Shown here: positions 52,464 to 61,645 of the stretch, in pieces
Layout: each line of letters begins with the position of its first letter
How positions within the stretch are numbered: position 1 is the first letter of the stretch
From: SSC4 sp964443225
GTDB taxonomy: Bacteria; Chloroflexota; Anaerolineae; SSC4; Amarolineaceae
Length of the DNA: 64,000 bases
Assembly: GCA_964443225.1 (NCBI GenBank)
Contig: CAYUCC010000022.1
Location: forward strand, 1-64,000
Reading direction: 5' to 3'
Translations under genes and position numbers: made by a program
Notes under the pieces: model-generated
Seen by the model: the letters and a program-made list of their open reading frames with translations, nothing else
Told to the model about the DNA's origin: nothing
Databases searched by the model: none

Positions 52464-54584
52464 ATGACCGCTGATCGTTGGGCGGCCAGGGCACTGCCGT
52501 GGCAGGATCGACTCTACCGGTGGCTGCTTGGCGTGCTGTTCATAATCGGCGCCTGTGCAGTTCTCCTGGTCGATCTCCAGGGCGATCGGATCGATCTGGA
52601 AGCCAGCGAGATCAGTCCGGTCGATGTACGCGCAACCCGTGCGATCACGTACGTCAGCGCCCGCCTGACCGAGCAGGAACGGCAGCGTGCCGAAGAAGCG
52701 GTTGCCCCCGTCTACGAACCGGTCGACGCCCGCGTGCGACGCGATCAGATCGCCCAGGCGCGCGCCGTATTGGCTGCCATCGACGCCCTGCGCGCCGACC
52801 CCTCATCCACCCCAACCGCCGCCGATGCCACTGCGCTCACCACCGGACTCTTCGACCCCGCCCTTGTCACGACCACGTTGTCCCTCAGCGATGCCGCCTG
52901 GGCACGGGTCAAAGCCGAAATGCCAACCGTGCTCGACCGGGCCTTGCGCGACGAGATTCGTGAGGACCAGCTGGAGGCCAAACGTCGCCAGGTTCCGACG
53001 CTGGTGGGACTCGAACTCAGCGAGGAGGAGTCAGCCGTCACCGCGATCCTCGTACAGTCGTTGATGCGCCCCAACAGCCGCTACAATGCCGAAAAAACCG
53101 CCGAAGCCAGGGAGCAGGCCAACGCGGCCGTGGCACCGGTGATGGTATCGGTGCAAAAGGGTGAAATTATCCTGCGTGCCGGCGATCGCGTTCAGCCGGA
53201 AGACCTGGAAACCCTGGAGGCACTCGACCTGCGGCAAAGCGACTGGAGCTGGCCTGAGGCGCTGCGCACCGTGAGTGTGGTGGTCCTGCTCGTCGTGCTG
53301 CTTGGCTTCTACGTGACGCGGTTCATCCCTGAGTTCTGGGGGCACCGTCGTCAGGCTATCCTGTTCGTGGCCCTCCTGCTGCTCTTTGTCCTGGGTGCAC
53401 GCTGGATGATTCCGGGGCATGCCGTGCAGCCCTATCTGTTTCCTGCCGCGGCGCTCACCATGCTGGTGTCTTTGCTGCTCGATGTTCGTCTAACCGCAGT
53501 CACGATCCTGGCCATGACGCTGCTCGTGGCTTTTTTGACACAGGGCGCGCTCGACCTGGTGCTGTATGTCGCCGCCGGCAGCCTGGCGGGGGTGTTGGTG
53601 TTGGGTCGCGGGGATCGCATCAGCCTGTTTCTGCTGGCCGGCGTTGCCGTTTCAGCGGTCAACCTGCTGATCGTGGCGATTTTTCACCTGGTGGAACGCT
53701 CGTTGGACTGGACCGGTATGTCCCAGCTGGCCCTGGCTGCGGTGATCAATGGGACACTGGCGAGCAGCCTGACGCTGCTGGGGGTCTATCTCCTCAGTCC
53801 CCTGGTGGGGGTCGTCACCTCGCTGCACCTGGCCGAGCTGGGCCGCCCAACCCATCCCTTACTGCGCGAGCTGGTGCTGCGCGCGCCTGGCACCTACCAC
53901 CACACGCTGATCGTCAGCAACCTGGCGGAGCAGGCGGCGCAGGTCATCGGTGCCGATGCCAATTTGACGCGCGTGGGCGCTTACTACCACGACGTGGGCA
54001 AGATGGTGCGCCCCTACTTTTTCATCGAAAATCGGGTAGGTGACGTCAACCCGCACGATCACCTCGATCCGGTTACCAGCGCCGGCATCATCAAGAACCA
54101 CATCAGCGATGGCCTGGAGCTGGCGCGCAAGTACCGTCTCCCAGCGCGTATCCAGGACTTCATCAGCGAACACCATGGTACCAGCCTGGTCATTTTTTTC
54201 TACCGCACCGCCTGCACCCAGGCCACACCCGAAAAACCGGTGGTAGAAGCCAGTTTTCGTTATGCCGGGCCGCGCCCCCAGAGTCGCGAAACCGCCGTGT
54301 TGATGCTCGCCGACGTGTGCGAGGCCGTGGTGCGCAGCCAGCGTCCCCATTCGACCGAGGAGCTCGCGGCCTCCGTGCGTCACATGATCGAGCGACGCCT
54401 CCTGGACGGTGAGCTCAGCGAAAGCCAGCTGACGCTGCGCGACCTCGACTTGATCGCCCAGGCGTTCGTGCGGGTCCTCCAGGGCATCCACCACCCGCGA
54501 CTGGAATACCCGAACGTGCTGCCATCCATTACCGAGCACCCACCCACAGAAGATCAAGAACAACAGACTGATGGAAACAAATAA
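52464..54584 (+). CDS. 7TM-HD family phosphodiesterase (PgpH-like)
   Basis: A 706-residue protein. A first membrane helix (about 20-38), an extracytoplasmic domain (40-265, rich in Ala/Arg/Glu helices), a bundle of about seven membrane helices (270-465) and a cytoplasmic HD domain (470-680). HD metal ligands are visible: His479/His480 in TYHHTLIVSNLAE, His509-Asp510 in YYHDVGKM, and the later HH in SEHHGT. In PgpH this domain hydrolyses cyclic di-AMP, so it likely lowers c-di-AMP levels here; no synthase gene is in the window. It overlaps ybeY by 14 bp, a conserved gene pairing. Confidence 0.9.
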   Translation: MTADRWAARALPWQDRLYRWLLGVLFIIGACAVLLVDLQGDRIDLEASEISPVDVRATRAITYVSARLTEQERQRAEEAVAPVYEPVDARVRRDQIAQARAVLAAIDALRADPSSTPTAADATALTTGLFDPALVTTTLSLSDAAWARVKAEMPTVLDRALRDEIREDQLEAKRRQVPTLVGLELSEEESAVTAILVQSLMRPNSRYNAEKTAEAREQANAAVAPVMVSVQKGEIILRAGDRVQPEDLETLEALDLRQSDWSWPEALRTVSVVVLLVVLLGFYVTRFIPEFWGHRRQAILFVALLLLFVLGARWMIPGHAVQPYLFPAAALTMLVSLLLDVRLTAVTILAMTLLVAFLTQGALDLVLYVAAGSLAGVLVLGRGDRISLFLLAGVAVSAVNLLIVAIFHLVERSLDWTGMSQLALAAVINGTLASSLTLLGVYLLSPLVGVVTSLHLAELGRPTHPLLRELVLRAPGTYHHTLIVSNLAEQAAQVIGADANLTRVGAYYHDVGKMVRPYFFIENRVGDVNPHDHLDPVTSAGIIKNHISDGLELARKYRLPARIQDFISEHHGTSLVIFFYRTACTQATPEKPVVEASFRYAGPRPQSRETAVLMLADVCEAVVRSQRPHSTEELAASVRHMIERRLLDGELSESQLTLRDLDLIAQAFVRVLQGIHHPRLEYPNVLPSITEHPPTEDQEQQTDGNK

Positions 54585-55068
54585 CTTGCACGAAGAAACC
54601 CACGCCGACGGGCCGATAACCATTGTGATCGATGAGCCTTTTTTGCCGTTGGTGGACGCCGATGCACTGCGCAGCGTGGTGACCCACGCCCTGGTGCTGG
54701 AGGATCAGCCCGACGGCGAGCTCACGATGGTCATCACCGACAATGACCAGGTGCAGGCGCTCAACCGAACGTACCGCGGACTCGACGAGCCGACCGATGT
54801 CCTCTCGTTTGCGGCTCAGGAGACATTCGCTGAGGCGGAGGACGTGCCGTTCGTCTCCGCACCGGAGGCGGCACGTTACCTGGGCGACATCATCATTGCG
54901 TATCCCTACGCCGCGGCCAATGCGGCCGCCCTGGGACGCGCCGCGGCCGATGAGATTGCGCTGCTGGCGGTGCATGGTACACTGCATTTGCTGGGCTACG
55001 ATCACGGATCACCCGCTGAAGAAGAGGTCATGTGGGCACACCAGACACGGATCCTGTCCGGCGCGTGA
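54571..55068 (+). CDS. ybeY: Endoribonuclease YbeY (16S rRNA maturation)
   Basis: A 165-residue protein. The zinc site HGTLHLLGYDH gives His135, His139 and His145 (HxxxHxxxxxH), the defining YbeY motif. Upstream conserved parts include LNRTYRGLDEPTDVLSF and LGDIIIAYP. YbeY processes the 3' end of 16S rRNA and takes part in ribosome quality control. It overlaps the 7TM-HD gene upstream and the diacylglycerol kinase gene downstream, an arrangement common in Gram-positive and Chloroflexota genomes. Confidence 0.95.
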   Translation: METNNLHEETHADGPITIVIDEPFLPLVDADALRSVVTHALVLEDQPDGELTMVITDNDQVQALNRTYRGLDEPTDVLSFAAQETFAEAEDVPFVSAPEAARYLGDIIIAYPYAAANAAALGRAAADEIALLAVHGTLHLLGYDHGSPAEEEVMWAHQTRILSGA

Positions 55069-55442
55069 GACCACCCACCCGTTTTCTGGAATCCTTCCGT
55101 TACGCCGGGCGCGGCATGCGCGAGACCTGGCGCACGCAGCGCAACCTGCGGGTTCAGGTGCTCGTGGGTCTCGTTATCATCGCCCTGGGTTGGTGGCTTG
55201 GTGTGAACAGCCTGCAGTGGGCCGTGTTGGTGCTGACGATGGGTCTCGTACTCGGTCTGGAAATGCTCAACCGGGCTGTGGAAGCCCTGGGTGATGCCGT
55301 TACCGACGAAGATCACCCGCTGGTGGGCAAAGCCAAAGATGCAGGCGCCGGTGCCGTGCTGATGGCAGCGTTGGCAGCCGTCATCGTTGGGCTGCTGATT
55401 CTCGGCCCACCCCTCTGGCAGCGGCTGTTCGGTCCGGTTTAG
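55032..55442 (+). CDS. dgkA: Diacylglycerol/undecaprenol kinase (DgkA family)
   Basis: A 136-residue (or 125-residue) membrane protein with three helices. The signature LEMLNRAVEALGDAVTDEDH, then PLVGKAKDAGAGAVLM, is the prokaryotic DAGK motif (ExxNTAIExxxD and AKDxxAGAV). It phosphorylates diacylglycerol or, in Gram-positive-type bacteria, undecaprenol. GTG 55032 lies within ybeY; GTG 55065 in a GTGA overlap with the ybeY stop is an equally good start and would trim the N-terminus to MRPPTRFLESFRYAGRG. The TAG stop overlaps a long hairpin. Confidence 0.92.
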   Translation: MGTPDTDPVRRVRPPTRFLESFRYAGRGMRETWRTQRNLRVQVLVGLVIIALGWWLGVNSLQWAVLVLTMGLVLGLEMLNRAVEALGDAVTDEDHPLVGKAKDAGAGAVLMAALAAVIVGLLILGPPLWQRLFGPV

Positions 55443-55509
55443 AGCCTATCCGAATAACCCGATTTTGGCCTCAATAAGGCGACTGAGGGGAGTTATTCGG
55501 ATAGGCTCT
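55441..55509. terminator. Long hairpin between convergent genes
   Basis: AGAGCCTATCCGAATAAC (55441-55458) is perfectly complementary to 55492-55509 (18 bp). The 33-nt loop contains a smaller GCCTCA/TGAGG-type pairing. It touches the stop codons of both dgkA (55440-55442) and the - strand lipoprotein (55509-55511), so it serves both transcripts. There is no clear T-tract. Confidence 0.65.
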
Positions 55510-56453
55510 TATTGATCGACCTGGTACGCCTCGGTGAGCACATCGACCGCCGCTGCCCGCGCCCGGTCGGCATCGGCCCCCAGCCCCAGCGCAATGCTCC
55601 ACTCGCTGGCGGGCACCAGCCACACGGTCAGCGTGGCATCCCCGCCCGGTCCCGCCGTTTCGTACGCCTGATCGAGGCGGAAATCGCGCAGATCGTTCAG
55701 GCCATCGTTCAGGCCGGCATAACCGGCGGAGGCGGTGACCCAGGGGGTGTCGGTTGCCAATGCGACGAAGGTGGGTGCGCCCTCCGCCGGCTGGCGGTCG
55801 CTCAATACCGCCACGGCTTCCGACAGGTTGACCGCCACGCTGTCTCCTTCTGCCGTATTGGCAAGACTGGGCGTCGCAACCAGGTACACCTGGTAGTCGA
55901 TGCTGCTGCCGCTCAGCGCTTCGAGCCGTGCGCGTACGATCAAACCATCGGTGGTGGCCGCCGGCGTGACTTCCTCGACCAGCCGGTAGCGACCGTCGCG
56001 ATCGGTGTAGGTGATGCGCCATGCCTCACCTGCCGCAGCGGGCGGCTCGATTTGCACGTCGGTATCGTGAACGACGTCGTGTAAAAACGTGCGGCCATCG
56101 CTCACCAGGAATCGCAGCGACCGCAGATTGGACTGCGCAGGCTGTGGCCAATTCAAGCCGCTAATGTCGCCCTGGTTGACCCAGAACGGTACCCCCACCG
56201 ACTCTGCGGTGACGGGTGTCGCGTCCGCAGCGGGCGTCACAGTGGGTGCCGCGGGTGTCTGCGGCGTGGGGGCAGGACCATTGGGTACGGGCGCGACGTA
56301 GGGTGGCTCACCGGCGGGTGTTGGCGATGGCAGGATGATGGCGACGGCAGGTGCCGGCGTTACCGCTGGCGTGGGAGTCGGTCCCTGGCATGCGGTCAGG
56401 TCCAAAATCAGCACGAGGCCCATTGCGCCACAGCACAACCGCAGGACCCGCAT
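55509..56453 (-). CDS. Lipoprotein with glucodextranase/glucoamylase N-terminal domain only
   Basis: A 314-residue exported protein (start 56453, AAGG 8 nt upstream on its strand; lipobox DLTA, Cys22). After a long Pro/Thr/Ala linker (25-95), residues 105-314 resemble the N-terminal beta-sandwich of glucodextranase/GH15 enzymes: FLVSDGRTFLHDVVHDTD, ITYTDRDGRYRLVEEV, YQVYLVATPSLANTAEGDS and a final SIALGLGADADRARAAA. The alpha/alpha-barrel catalytic domain that normally follows is absent; the gene stops in the terminator hairpin. It may be a stand-alone glycan-binding lipoprotein or a truncated enzyme. Confidence 0.65.
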   Translation of the reverse strand: MRVLRLCCGAMGLVLILDLTACQGPTPTPAVTPAPAVAIILPSPTPAGEPPYVAPVPNGPAPTPQTPAAPTVTPAADATPVTAESVGVPFWVNQGDISGLNWPQPAQSNLRSLRFLVSDGRTFLHDVVHDTDVQIEPPAAAGEAWRITYTDRDGRYRLVEEVTPAATTDGLIVRARLEALSGSSIDYQVYLVATPSLANTAEGDSVAVNLSEAVAVLSDRQPAEGAPTFVALATDTPWVTASAGYAGLNDGLNDLRDFRLDQAYETAGPGGDATLTVWLVPASEWSIALGLGADADRARAAAVDVLTEAYQVDQ

Positions 56454-56506
56454 GAACGTTGCCTTCGTTGGGAATACCACGTTGGTCACACCTCGATTCG
56501 ACTCGT

Positions 56507-57517
56507 TCACGGCGTCTGCACTTTGAGGACCGCCGCGCCCTGGATCTGGCTGCGTTTGAGGCGGCGCAGCACCTGGTTGGCTTCTTCGAACAGCGAAAAG
56601 ACCTCCACGTGGGTATGGATCGGAATCGTATGGGCCAGGCGCAGCAGTTCTTCGGCATCCTGACGTGTGGCATTGGCCACACTGCGAATCGTCCGTTCCC
56701 CGTAGAGCAGGTGATAATCGGTTTGGGGCAGGGGGCTGCTGTGAATGCCCGCCATCGCCACCGTGCCCCCTTTCCGCAGAATGCGCAGCGCCGCCTGCGT
56801 GATAGCACCCGACGGTGTGAAGTTGATGGCGCCATGCACGGCATGCGGTGGGGTCTCGTCCGGCTGGCCGACCCAGGCCGCACCGAGGGCAGCGGCGTGT
56901 TGGCGGTGTTCGGCGCTGCGGGTCAACACGTAGACTTCACAGCCCCAATGCCGCGCCACCTGGATCGCGATGTGGGCACTGGCACCAAAACCAAACAGGG
57001 CCAGGCGCTGACCGGGTACCACGTCGCTGAGGCGCAGGGCGCGGTAGCCGATGATGCCTGCACACAATAAGGGGGCCGCCATTTCATCCGCAAAATCATC
57101 CGGCAGGCGGCACACGAAATCAGCCTGGGCCAGCATGGCGTCGGCGTAACCGCCGGGGACGTGCAGGCCGCTGAAACGTGCCTGGTCGCACAGATTTTCG
57201 CGCCCGCTCTGGCAGAAGTCACAGCGGCCACACGTGGCGTGCAGCCAGGGGACCCCCACGCGGTCACCGATGGCCCACTGCGTCACCCCAGGCCCGCACG
57301 CCTCGATGACGCCCACCACCTGGTGCCCCGGGACGAGCGGCAGCAGGGGCAGCTCCAACTCACCTTCCACGATGTGCAGGTCGGTGTGGCACACACCGCA
57401 CGCCCGCACACGGATGCGTACCTGGCCGGGACCGGGCTGCGGATCCGCAGACTCGGCCAGAACCAACGGGTCCGCCTCGTCGACGCGCTGTGGTGCCAAC
57501 AATTCCATCGCGTACAT
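56507..57517 (-). CDS. Zinc-dependent alcohol dehydrogenase
   Basis: A 336-residue medium-chain dehydrogenase. Catalytic zinc ligands: Cys43 in CGVCHTD and His in VPGHQVVG. The structural zinc has four Cys in ATCGRCDFCQSGRENLC. The Rossmann motif is FGFGASAHIA; this, together with the short length, fits the AdhA/AdhP-like group that lacks the usual GxGxxG (GFGASA). It oxidises a primary alcohol or reduces an aldehyde with NAD(P). GAGG lies upstream of the ATG at 57517. The promoter (see 57546-57596) is divergent with the hydrolase-ligase gene, suggesting shared control. Confidence 0.9.
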   Translation of the reverse strand: MYAMELLAPQRVDEADPLVLAESADPQPGPGQVRIRVRACGVCHTDLHIVEGELELPLLPLVPGHQVVGVIEACGPGVTQWAIGDRVGVPWLHATCGRCDFCQSGRENLCDQARFSGLHVPGGYADAMLAQADFVCRLPDDFADEMAAPLLCAGIIGYRALRLSDVVPGQRLALFGFGASAHIAIQVARHWGCEVYVLTRSAEHRQHAAALGAAWVGQPDETPPHAVHGAINFTPSGAITQAALRILRKGGTVAMAGIHSSPLPQTDYHLLYGERTIRSVANATRQDAEELLRLAHTIPIHTHVEVFSLFEEANQVLRRLKRSQIQGAAVLKVQTP

Positions 57518-57545
57518 CGCTGACCTCGCGTGAAAAACTGGATGG

Positions 57546-57596
57546 CCACTATACCATAGTGGACAGTTAGGGTCAATTCGCCATTTGCATTATAAT
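57546..57596. promoter_or_regulatory. Divergent promoter region with inverted-repeat operator
   Basis: On the - strand, TTGACC (57576-57571) and TATAGT (57553-57548) with a 17-nt spacer form a good promoter for the alcohol dehydrogenase. On the + strand, TATAAT (57591-57596) with a weak TTAGGG (57567-57572) faces the hydrolase-ligase gene. CCACTAT-ACC-ATAGTGG (57546-57562), a perfect 7-bp inverted repeat, covers the - strand -10 box and is a candidate operator. Confidence 0.6.
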
Positions 57597-57643
57597 ACGC
57601 GTTCGCAGCGCCAGACTTTCGTCGTGAGCCAGATCGGATCGAC

Positions 57644-60100
57644 ATGTTAGTTGACGTCGAACTCTACCGTACCGAAGTGCAGGTGCAGGCCAGGCCGCCT
57701 GTCACGTTGAGCGTCATCGACATCGCGCCACCGCACGCGCAGCGCACGCTGCTGTTCGTGCACGGTTTTGCGGGCCAGGCCAACCAGTGGGCCCGCCAGT
57801 TGGGCTACTTCTGTGACGCCAACCGCGTCATCGCGTACGATGCGCGCGGGCATGGACTGTCCGACAAACCCGAATCCTCCTACACGATGGCCGAGCTGCA
57901 GCGTGACCTCGCTGCCCTGATCGACCAGTTGAACCTGCCGCCGCGTTTCGTTATGATCGGGCATAGTTTTGGTGGCGCTGTAGCGGCCGAGTACGCCGCG
58001 GCCCATCCCCACCGCCTCGACGCCCTGGTGTTGATCGGTGCCGCGGGCGAATACCAGCTCAACGACTGGATGCGCCGCGCCCTGCATCTGCCATCGACCT
58101 GGTTGAAGGTCGTGGAACCCGTCGTGCGTACCCGCGTGAGCACGCCCACGTTCGTGATCAGGAACCTGTTCCAAAATACTCTCGAAGGCTGGCGAGGTTG
58201 GTCGGTGTTTGGTGAGATTCGCACCCCGACGCTGGTGATCATGGGACACCGCGACGACCTCTTTCCCCAGGCCGATTTCGACCAGGTGGCGGCCCGTATT
58301 CGTGGCGCGCTCAAGATCGAAATTCCGGTGTCCGCCCACATGGTCATGATCGAACGCGCCGACGCCGTCAACCGCGCCATCGAACGGTTTCTCAGCGGCC
58401 GCCAGGACAGTCCGGCAACCTGGGCGCAGGATCGCCCGGTGCGCAGCCGCGTACCCGAACGCCCCTGGCTGCGCTTCTACGATCGGGCAGTTCCGCACGA
58501 GGTGACGATCCCCGACCGTCCGCTGACGCGGTTTCTCGAACGTGCCGCCCGTCGTTTTCCACTGCGCACCGCCGTCCATGACCCCAGCGGCGGCACCCAT
58601 TTGCGTTACTGGCAGCTCGAACGCGCGGCAAATCGCGTGGCGAACGCCCTGATCCGGCTGGGTATTCAAAAGGGTGATCGTGTTCTGCTGATGCTGCCCG
58701 GCAGCATGCAGGCGGTCATTGCTTTCTACGGTATTCTGAAGGCGGGCGCCCTCGTCGTGACCGCCAATCCGGCGGCGTCCGAGACGGAGCTGAAACACCA
58801 ACTGGGTTCGAGCGGGGCGCGCATCGTGATTACGTCGGATCACCAGCGGGCGATGGCCGAATCACTCGTTGGGCGTAAGACCGTCGAGTGGGTCCTGGAA
58901 ACGACAGTGGATGAGTACTATACGCTGCTGCCACGTGTCCATTACCGCCTGCAGGCCGGTTCACGGTCCGAGCCGCGCCCGCTCGGTTTTTTGTCCTGGT
59001 CCGAGTGGGTACGCAAAGCGTCTCCCCAACGCCCCACCGTGACGCTGCAGCCCCAGGACGGCGCCCTGATCCAATTCACCGCCGGCACGACCGGACCCCC
59101 GCGCGCGGCGCTGCTGACCCATGGCAACCTGGTGGCGAGCACGATTCAGGTTCGCCACTGGTTTCCGGGTCTGCAGGATGGTCAGGAACGATTCCTCTCG
59201 GCCCTGCCGATCTTCCACATCTATGGTATCCTGGCGGGCATTCACCTGCCGATTGCCCTCGGTGCAACGCTGCTGACAGCACCGGCCACCGATGCACCAC
59301 AGGCGTTGGCAGCGATCAAACGTTACCGCCCAACGGCATTTGCCGCGACACCAGCCATGTTCCTGGAGATGACCGGTGTGCGTGACCTGCGCAGTTACGA
59401 CGTCGATGCCGTCAGATTGTACGTCAGCGGCGCTGCGCCCCTTCCGGTCGAGATTCACGAGGCATTCGAGCGGCTCAGCAAAGCGCGGCTGCTGGAAGGC
59501 TACGGCATGAGCGAGGCGCCGGTGGTCTGTGTCGATACCCTGAGCGACCTGCGCAAGCCGGCGACGGTCGGTTTGCCCTTACCGAACACCGACGTGCGGC
59601 TCGTCGACCCCGTGACGCAGGATGACGCCGGTGCGGGCGACGTCGGCGAATTGTGGGTCAGCGGTCCCCAGGTCATGCCGGGTTACTGGCAGGACGCGGC
59701 GGCCACTGCGAACGCGCTGGTCGCCGACGATGACGGTAAGGTGTGGCTGCGCACGGGCGATTTGGCCGCCATGGATCGTGACGGTTATCTGCGCATTCTG
59801 GGTCCGCTGCACGATCGCTGGTACGCGTCCGATGCGGGCCGGACGCTCGTTTTGCCACGACCTATCGAGGAAGTGCTGTACGAGCACCCTGGCATCAAAG
59901 AAGCGGCGGTGCTGCCGGGCGACGGGTCGCCGCATGCGTTCATCGTGCTGCACCCGGGCGAACGTGCAGCGGCGGACGAGATCATCGCCTACTGCCGCCT
60001 GCGCCTGCCCGAACCCATGGTGCCGCAGACAATCACCTTTCGTGACAGCCTGCCCAAAGATGCTTTGGGCCGGGTGCTGCGGCACGGTCTGACAACATAA
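57644..60100 (+). CDS. Alpha/beta hydrolase fused to an acyl-CoA-ligase-like AMP-binding domain
   Basis: An 818-residue two-domain protein. Residues 20-250 form an alpha/beta hydrolase: VHGFAGQANQW, Ser108 in MIGHSFGGA, acid near GHRDDLFP and His232 in SAHMVMIE. Residues 285-818 form an ANL-superfamily adenylating domain: P-loop-like QFTAGTTGPPRAALLTHGN (around 479-485), YGMSEAP and RTGDLAAMDRDGYL. The hinge region lacks the normal R-x-K-D-x-I sequence. In the C-terminal PKxxxGKxxR motif the catalytic Lys is Arg810 (LPKDALGRVLR). Adenylation may thus be weak or lost, while acyl or CoA binding and the thioester half-reaction could persist. Divergent from the alcohol dehydrogenase. Confidence 0.88.
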   Translation: MLVDVELYRTEVQVQARPPVTLSVIDIAPPHAQRTLLFVHGFAGQANQWARQLGYFCDANRVIAYDARGHGLSDKPESSYTMAELQRDLAALIDQLNLPPRFVMIGHSFGGAVAAEYAAAHPHRLDALVLIGAAGEYQLNDWMRRALHLPSTWLKVVEPVVRTRVSTPTFVIRNLFQNTLEGWRGWSVFGEIRTPTLVIMGHRDDLFPQADFDQVAARIRGALKIEIPVSAHMVMIERADAVNRAIERFLSGRQDSPATWAQDRPVRSRVPERPWLRFYDRAVPHEVTIPDRPLTRFLERAARRFPLRTAVHDPSGGTHLRYWQLERAANRVANALIRLGIQKGDRVLLMLPGSMQAVIAFYGILKAGALVVTANPAASETELKHQLGSSGARIVITSDHQRAMAESLVGRKTVEWVLETTVDEYYTLLPRVHYRLQAGSRSEPRPLGFLSWSEWVRKASPQRPTVTLQPQDGALIQFTAGTTGPPRAALLTHGNLVASTIQVRHWFPGLQDGQERFLSALPIFHIYGILAGIHLPIALGATLLTAPATDAPQALAAIKRYRPTAFAATPAMFLEMTGVRDLRSYDVDAVRLYVSGAAPLPVEIHEAFERLSKARLLEGYGMSEAPVVCVDTLSDLRKPATVGLPLPNTDVRLVDPVTQDDAGAGDVGELWVSGPQVMPGYWQDAAATANALVADDDGKVWLRTGDLAAMDRDGYLRILGPLHDRWYASDAGRTLVLPRPIEEVLYEHPGIKEAAVLPGDGSPHAFIVLHPGERAAADEIIAYCRLRLPEPMVPQTITFRDSLPKDALGRVLRHGLTT

Positions 60101-60119
60101 CATAACAAGAAGGAATGCA

Positions 60120-61634
60120 ATGGAAATTCAAGTCGTCACGTCGTTGCTCGACACCGTCGAGGCAGATCTCCTGGTGGTTGGCCTGTTCGAATCGTTAACC
60201 GCCGCCGGATACGAGGCGTGCGATGCGCCCCTGCGTGGTTTGATCGGGCAGGTGGTTGGCCTGGGAGACTTCAAGGGTGAGGCCTACAAAACCACGCTGC
60301 TCTACACGCCAGGTGGGACAGCCCCGGCTGGCCGTCTGCTGCTGGTTGGTCTGGGCAAACCGGACGCCTTCACCGCCGACACGGCGCGGCGCGCCGCGGG
60401 GGTTGCTGCGCAGACCATGGTCAAGCTGCAGGTGCGCCGCGTGGCTGTCGCGCTCCCTGGCCTGGGTCAGGAGGTCGTAGCACCAGAGAGTCTTGCCCAG
60501 GCGCTGGTCGAAGGCACGCTGTTGGGGCTCTATCGATTCGCCGGATATCGCCGCAGCGGCCCGGCGAATGTTGCGCAGGTGGAGGTGCTGCAGCTGGTAG
60601 TGCCGCCTGGGACGCCCGTGGAGGCGTATCAGCGGGGTGTGCGGGTTGGTGAGGTGTTGGGTGAGGCGAGTAACCAGGCGCGTGATTTGACCAATGCCGT
60701 CGGCAACCTGCTGCCCCCACGCGAGCTGGCGGCGCGCGCCCAGTCACTGACCGAAGGTACCGGAATTGTGTGCACGGTGTACGACGAAGAGACCATGCGA
60801 GAGTGGGGCATGGGCGCCTTGCTCAGCGTCAGCCAGGGCAGCGCCGAAGAGGCGCAGTTCATCGTCATGGAGTATTTCCCCGCGGCAGCCGCGACCCAGG
60901 AGACGCTGGTGTTGGTCGGTAAGGCGATTACGTTCGACACCGGCGGTATCTCGATCAAGCCCGCCGACAAGATGTGGCTGATGAAGAGTGATATGGGGGG
61001 TGGTGCCGCCGTCATCGGTGCCATGCGTGCCATTGCGCGGCTTCAACTGCCTGTGCGTGTGGTTGGCCTGGTGTGTGCCGCCGAAAACATGCCCGGTTCG
61101 AAGGCCATCAAACCGGGTGACGTCGTGCGGGCGCTCAACGGGAAGACGATCGAGTACATCTCGACCGATGCGGAGGGCCGGATGGTATTGGCCGATGGCC
61201 TCGCTTTTGCCGAACGGTATGCGCCGGCCGCCATCATCGACTGCGCGACGTTGACCGGCACGATGGTGCGCGCGCTCGGCCTGGAGCTGAGTGGGGTGTT
61301 CTGCAACGATGACGCGTTGTATGCTCGCCTGTCGCAAGCCAGCACGCGTGCGGGTGAGCCGATCTGGCGTATGCCGCTGTGGCAGCCCTACCGCGAACGG
61401 ATCGACAGCGACGTGGCCGACATGAAAAACAGCGGTGGTTTGCCCGGTGGTGCGATCAACGCCGCGCTGTTTTTGAACGAGTTCGTGCCGTCGGGCACGC
61501 CCTGGGCGCACTTCGACATTGCGGCAACGGCATTCCAGGAGACGGATCGGGCATTCATGACGCGGGGCGCAACGGCGGTGCCCGCACGTCTGTTGGTGGA
61601 ACTGGTGCGGGACTGGTCAGGCGAGACAGTCTGA
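60120..61634 (+). CDS. pepA: Leucyl aminopeptidase (M17, PepA-like)
   Basis: A 504-residue cytosolic enzyme. The N-terminal macro-like domain (1-165) is followed by the catalytic domain. Motifs: VGKAITFDTGGISIKPADKM (catalytic Lys and zinc Asp), MKSDMGGGAAV, and STDAEGRMVLADGLAF, where the usual NTDAEGR begins with Ser. It removes N-terminal residues from peptides using two zinc ions and forms hexamers. AAGGA lies about 7 nt upstream of the ATG. It is 19 bp after the hydrolase-ligase gene and so probably co-transcribed, and ends at a long hairpin. Confidence 0.93.
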   Translation: MEIQVVTSLLDTVEADLLVVGLFESLTAAGYEACDAPLRGLIGQVVGLGDFKGEAYKTTLLYTPGGTAPAGRLLLVGLGKPDAFTADTARRAAGVAAQTMVKLQVRRVAVALPGLGQEVVAPESLAQALVEGTLLGLYRFAGYRRSGPANVAQVEVLQLVVPPGTPVEAYQRGVRVGEVLGEASNQARDLTNAVGNLLPPRELAARAQSLTEGTGIVCTVYDEETMREWGMGALLSVSQGSAEEAQFIVMEYFPAAAATQETLVLVGKAITFDTGGISIKPADKMWLMKSDMGGGAAVIGAMRAIARLQLPVRVVGLVCAAENMPGSKAIKPGDVVRALNGKTIEYISTDAEGRMVLADGLAFAERYAPAAIIDCATLTGTMVRALGLELSGVFCNDDALYARLSQASTRAGEPIWRMPLWQPYRERIDSDVADMKNSGGLPGGAINAALFLNEFVPSGTPWAHFDIAATAFQETDRAFMTRGATAVPARLLVELVRDWSGETV

Positions 61635-61645
61635 GCGGCGATCAA

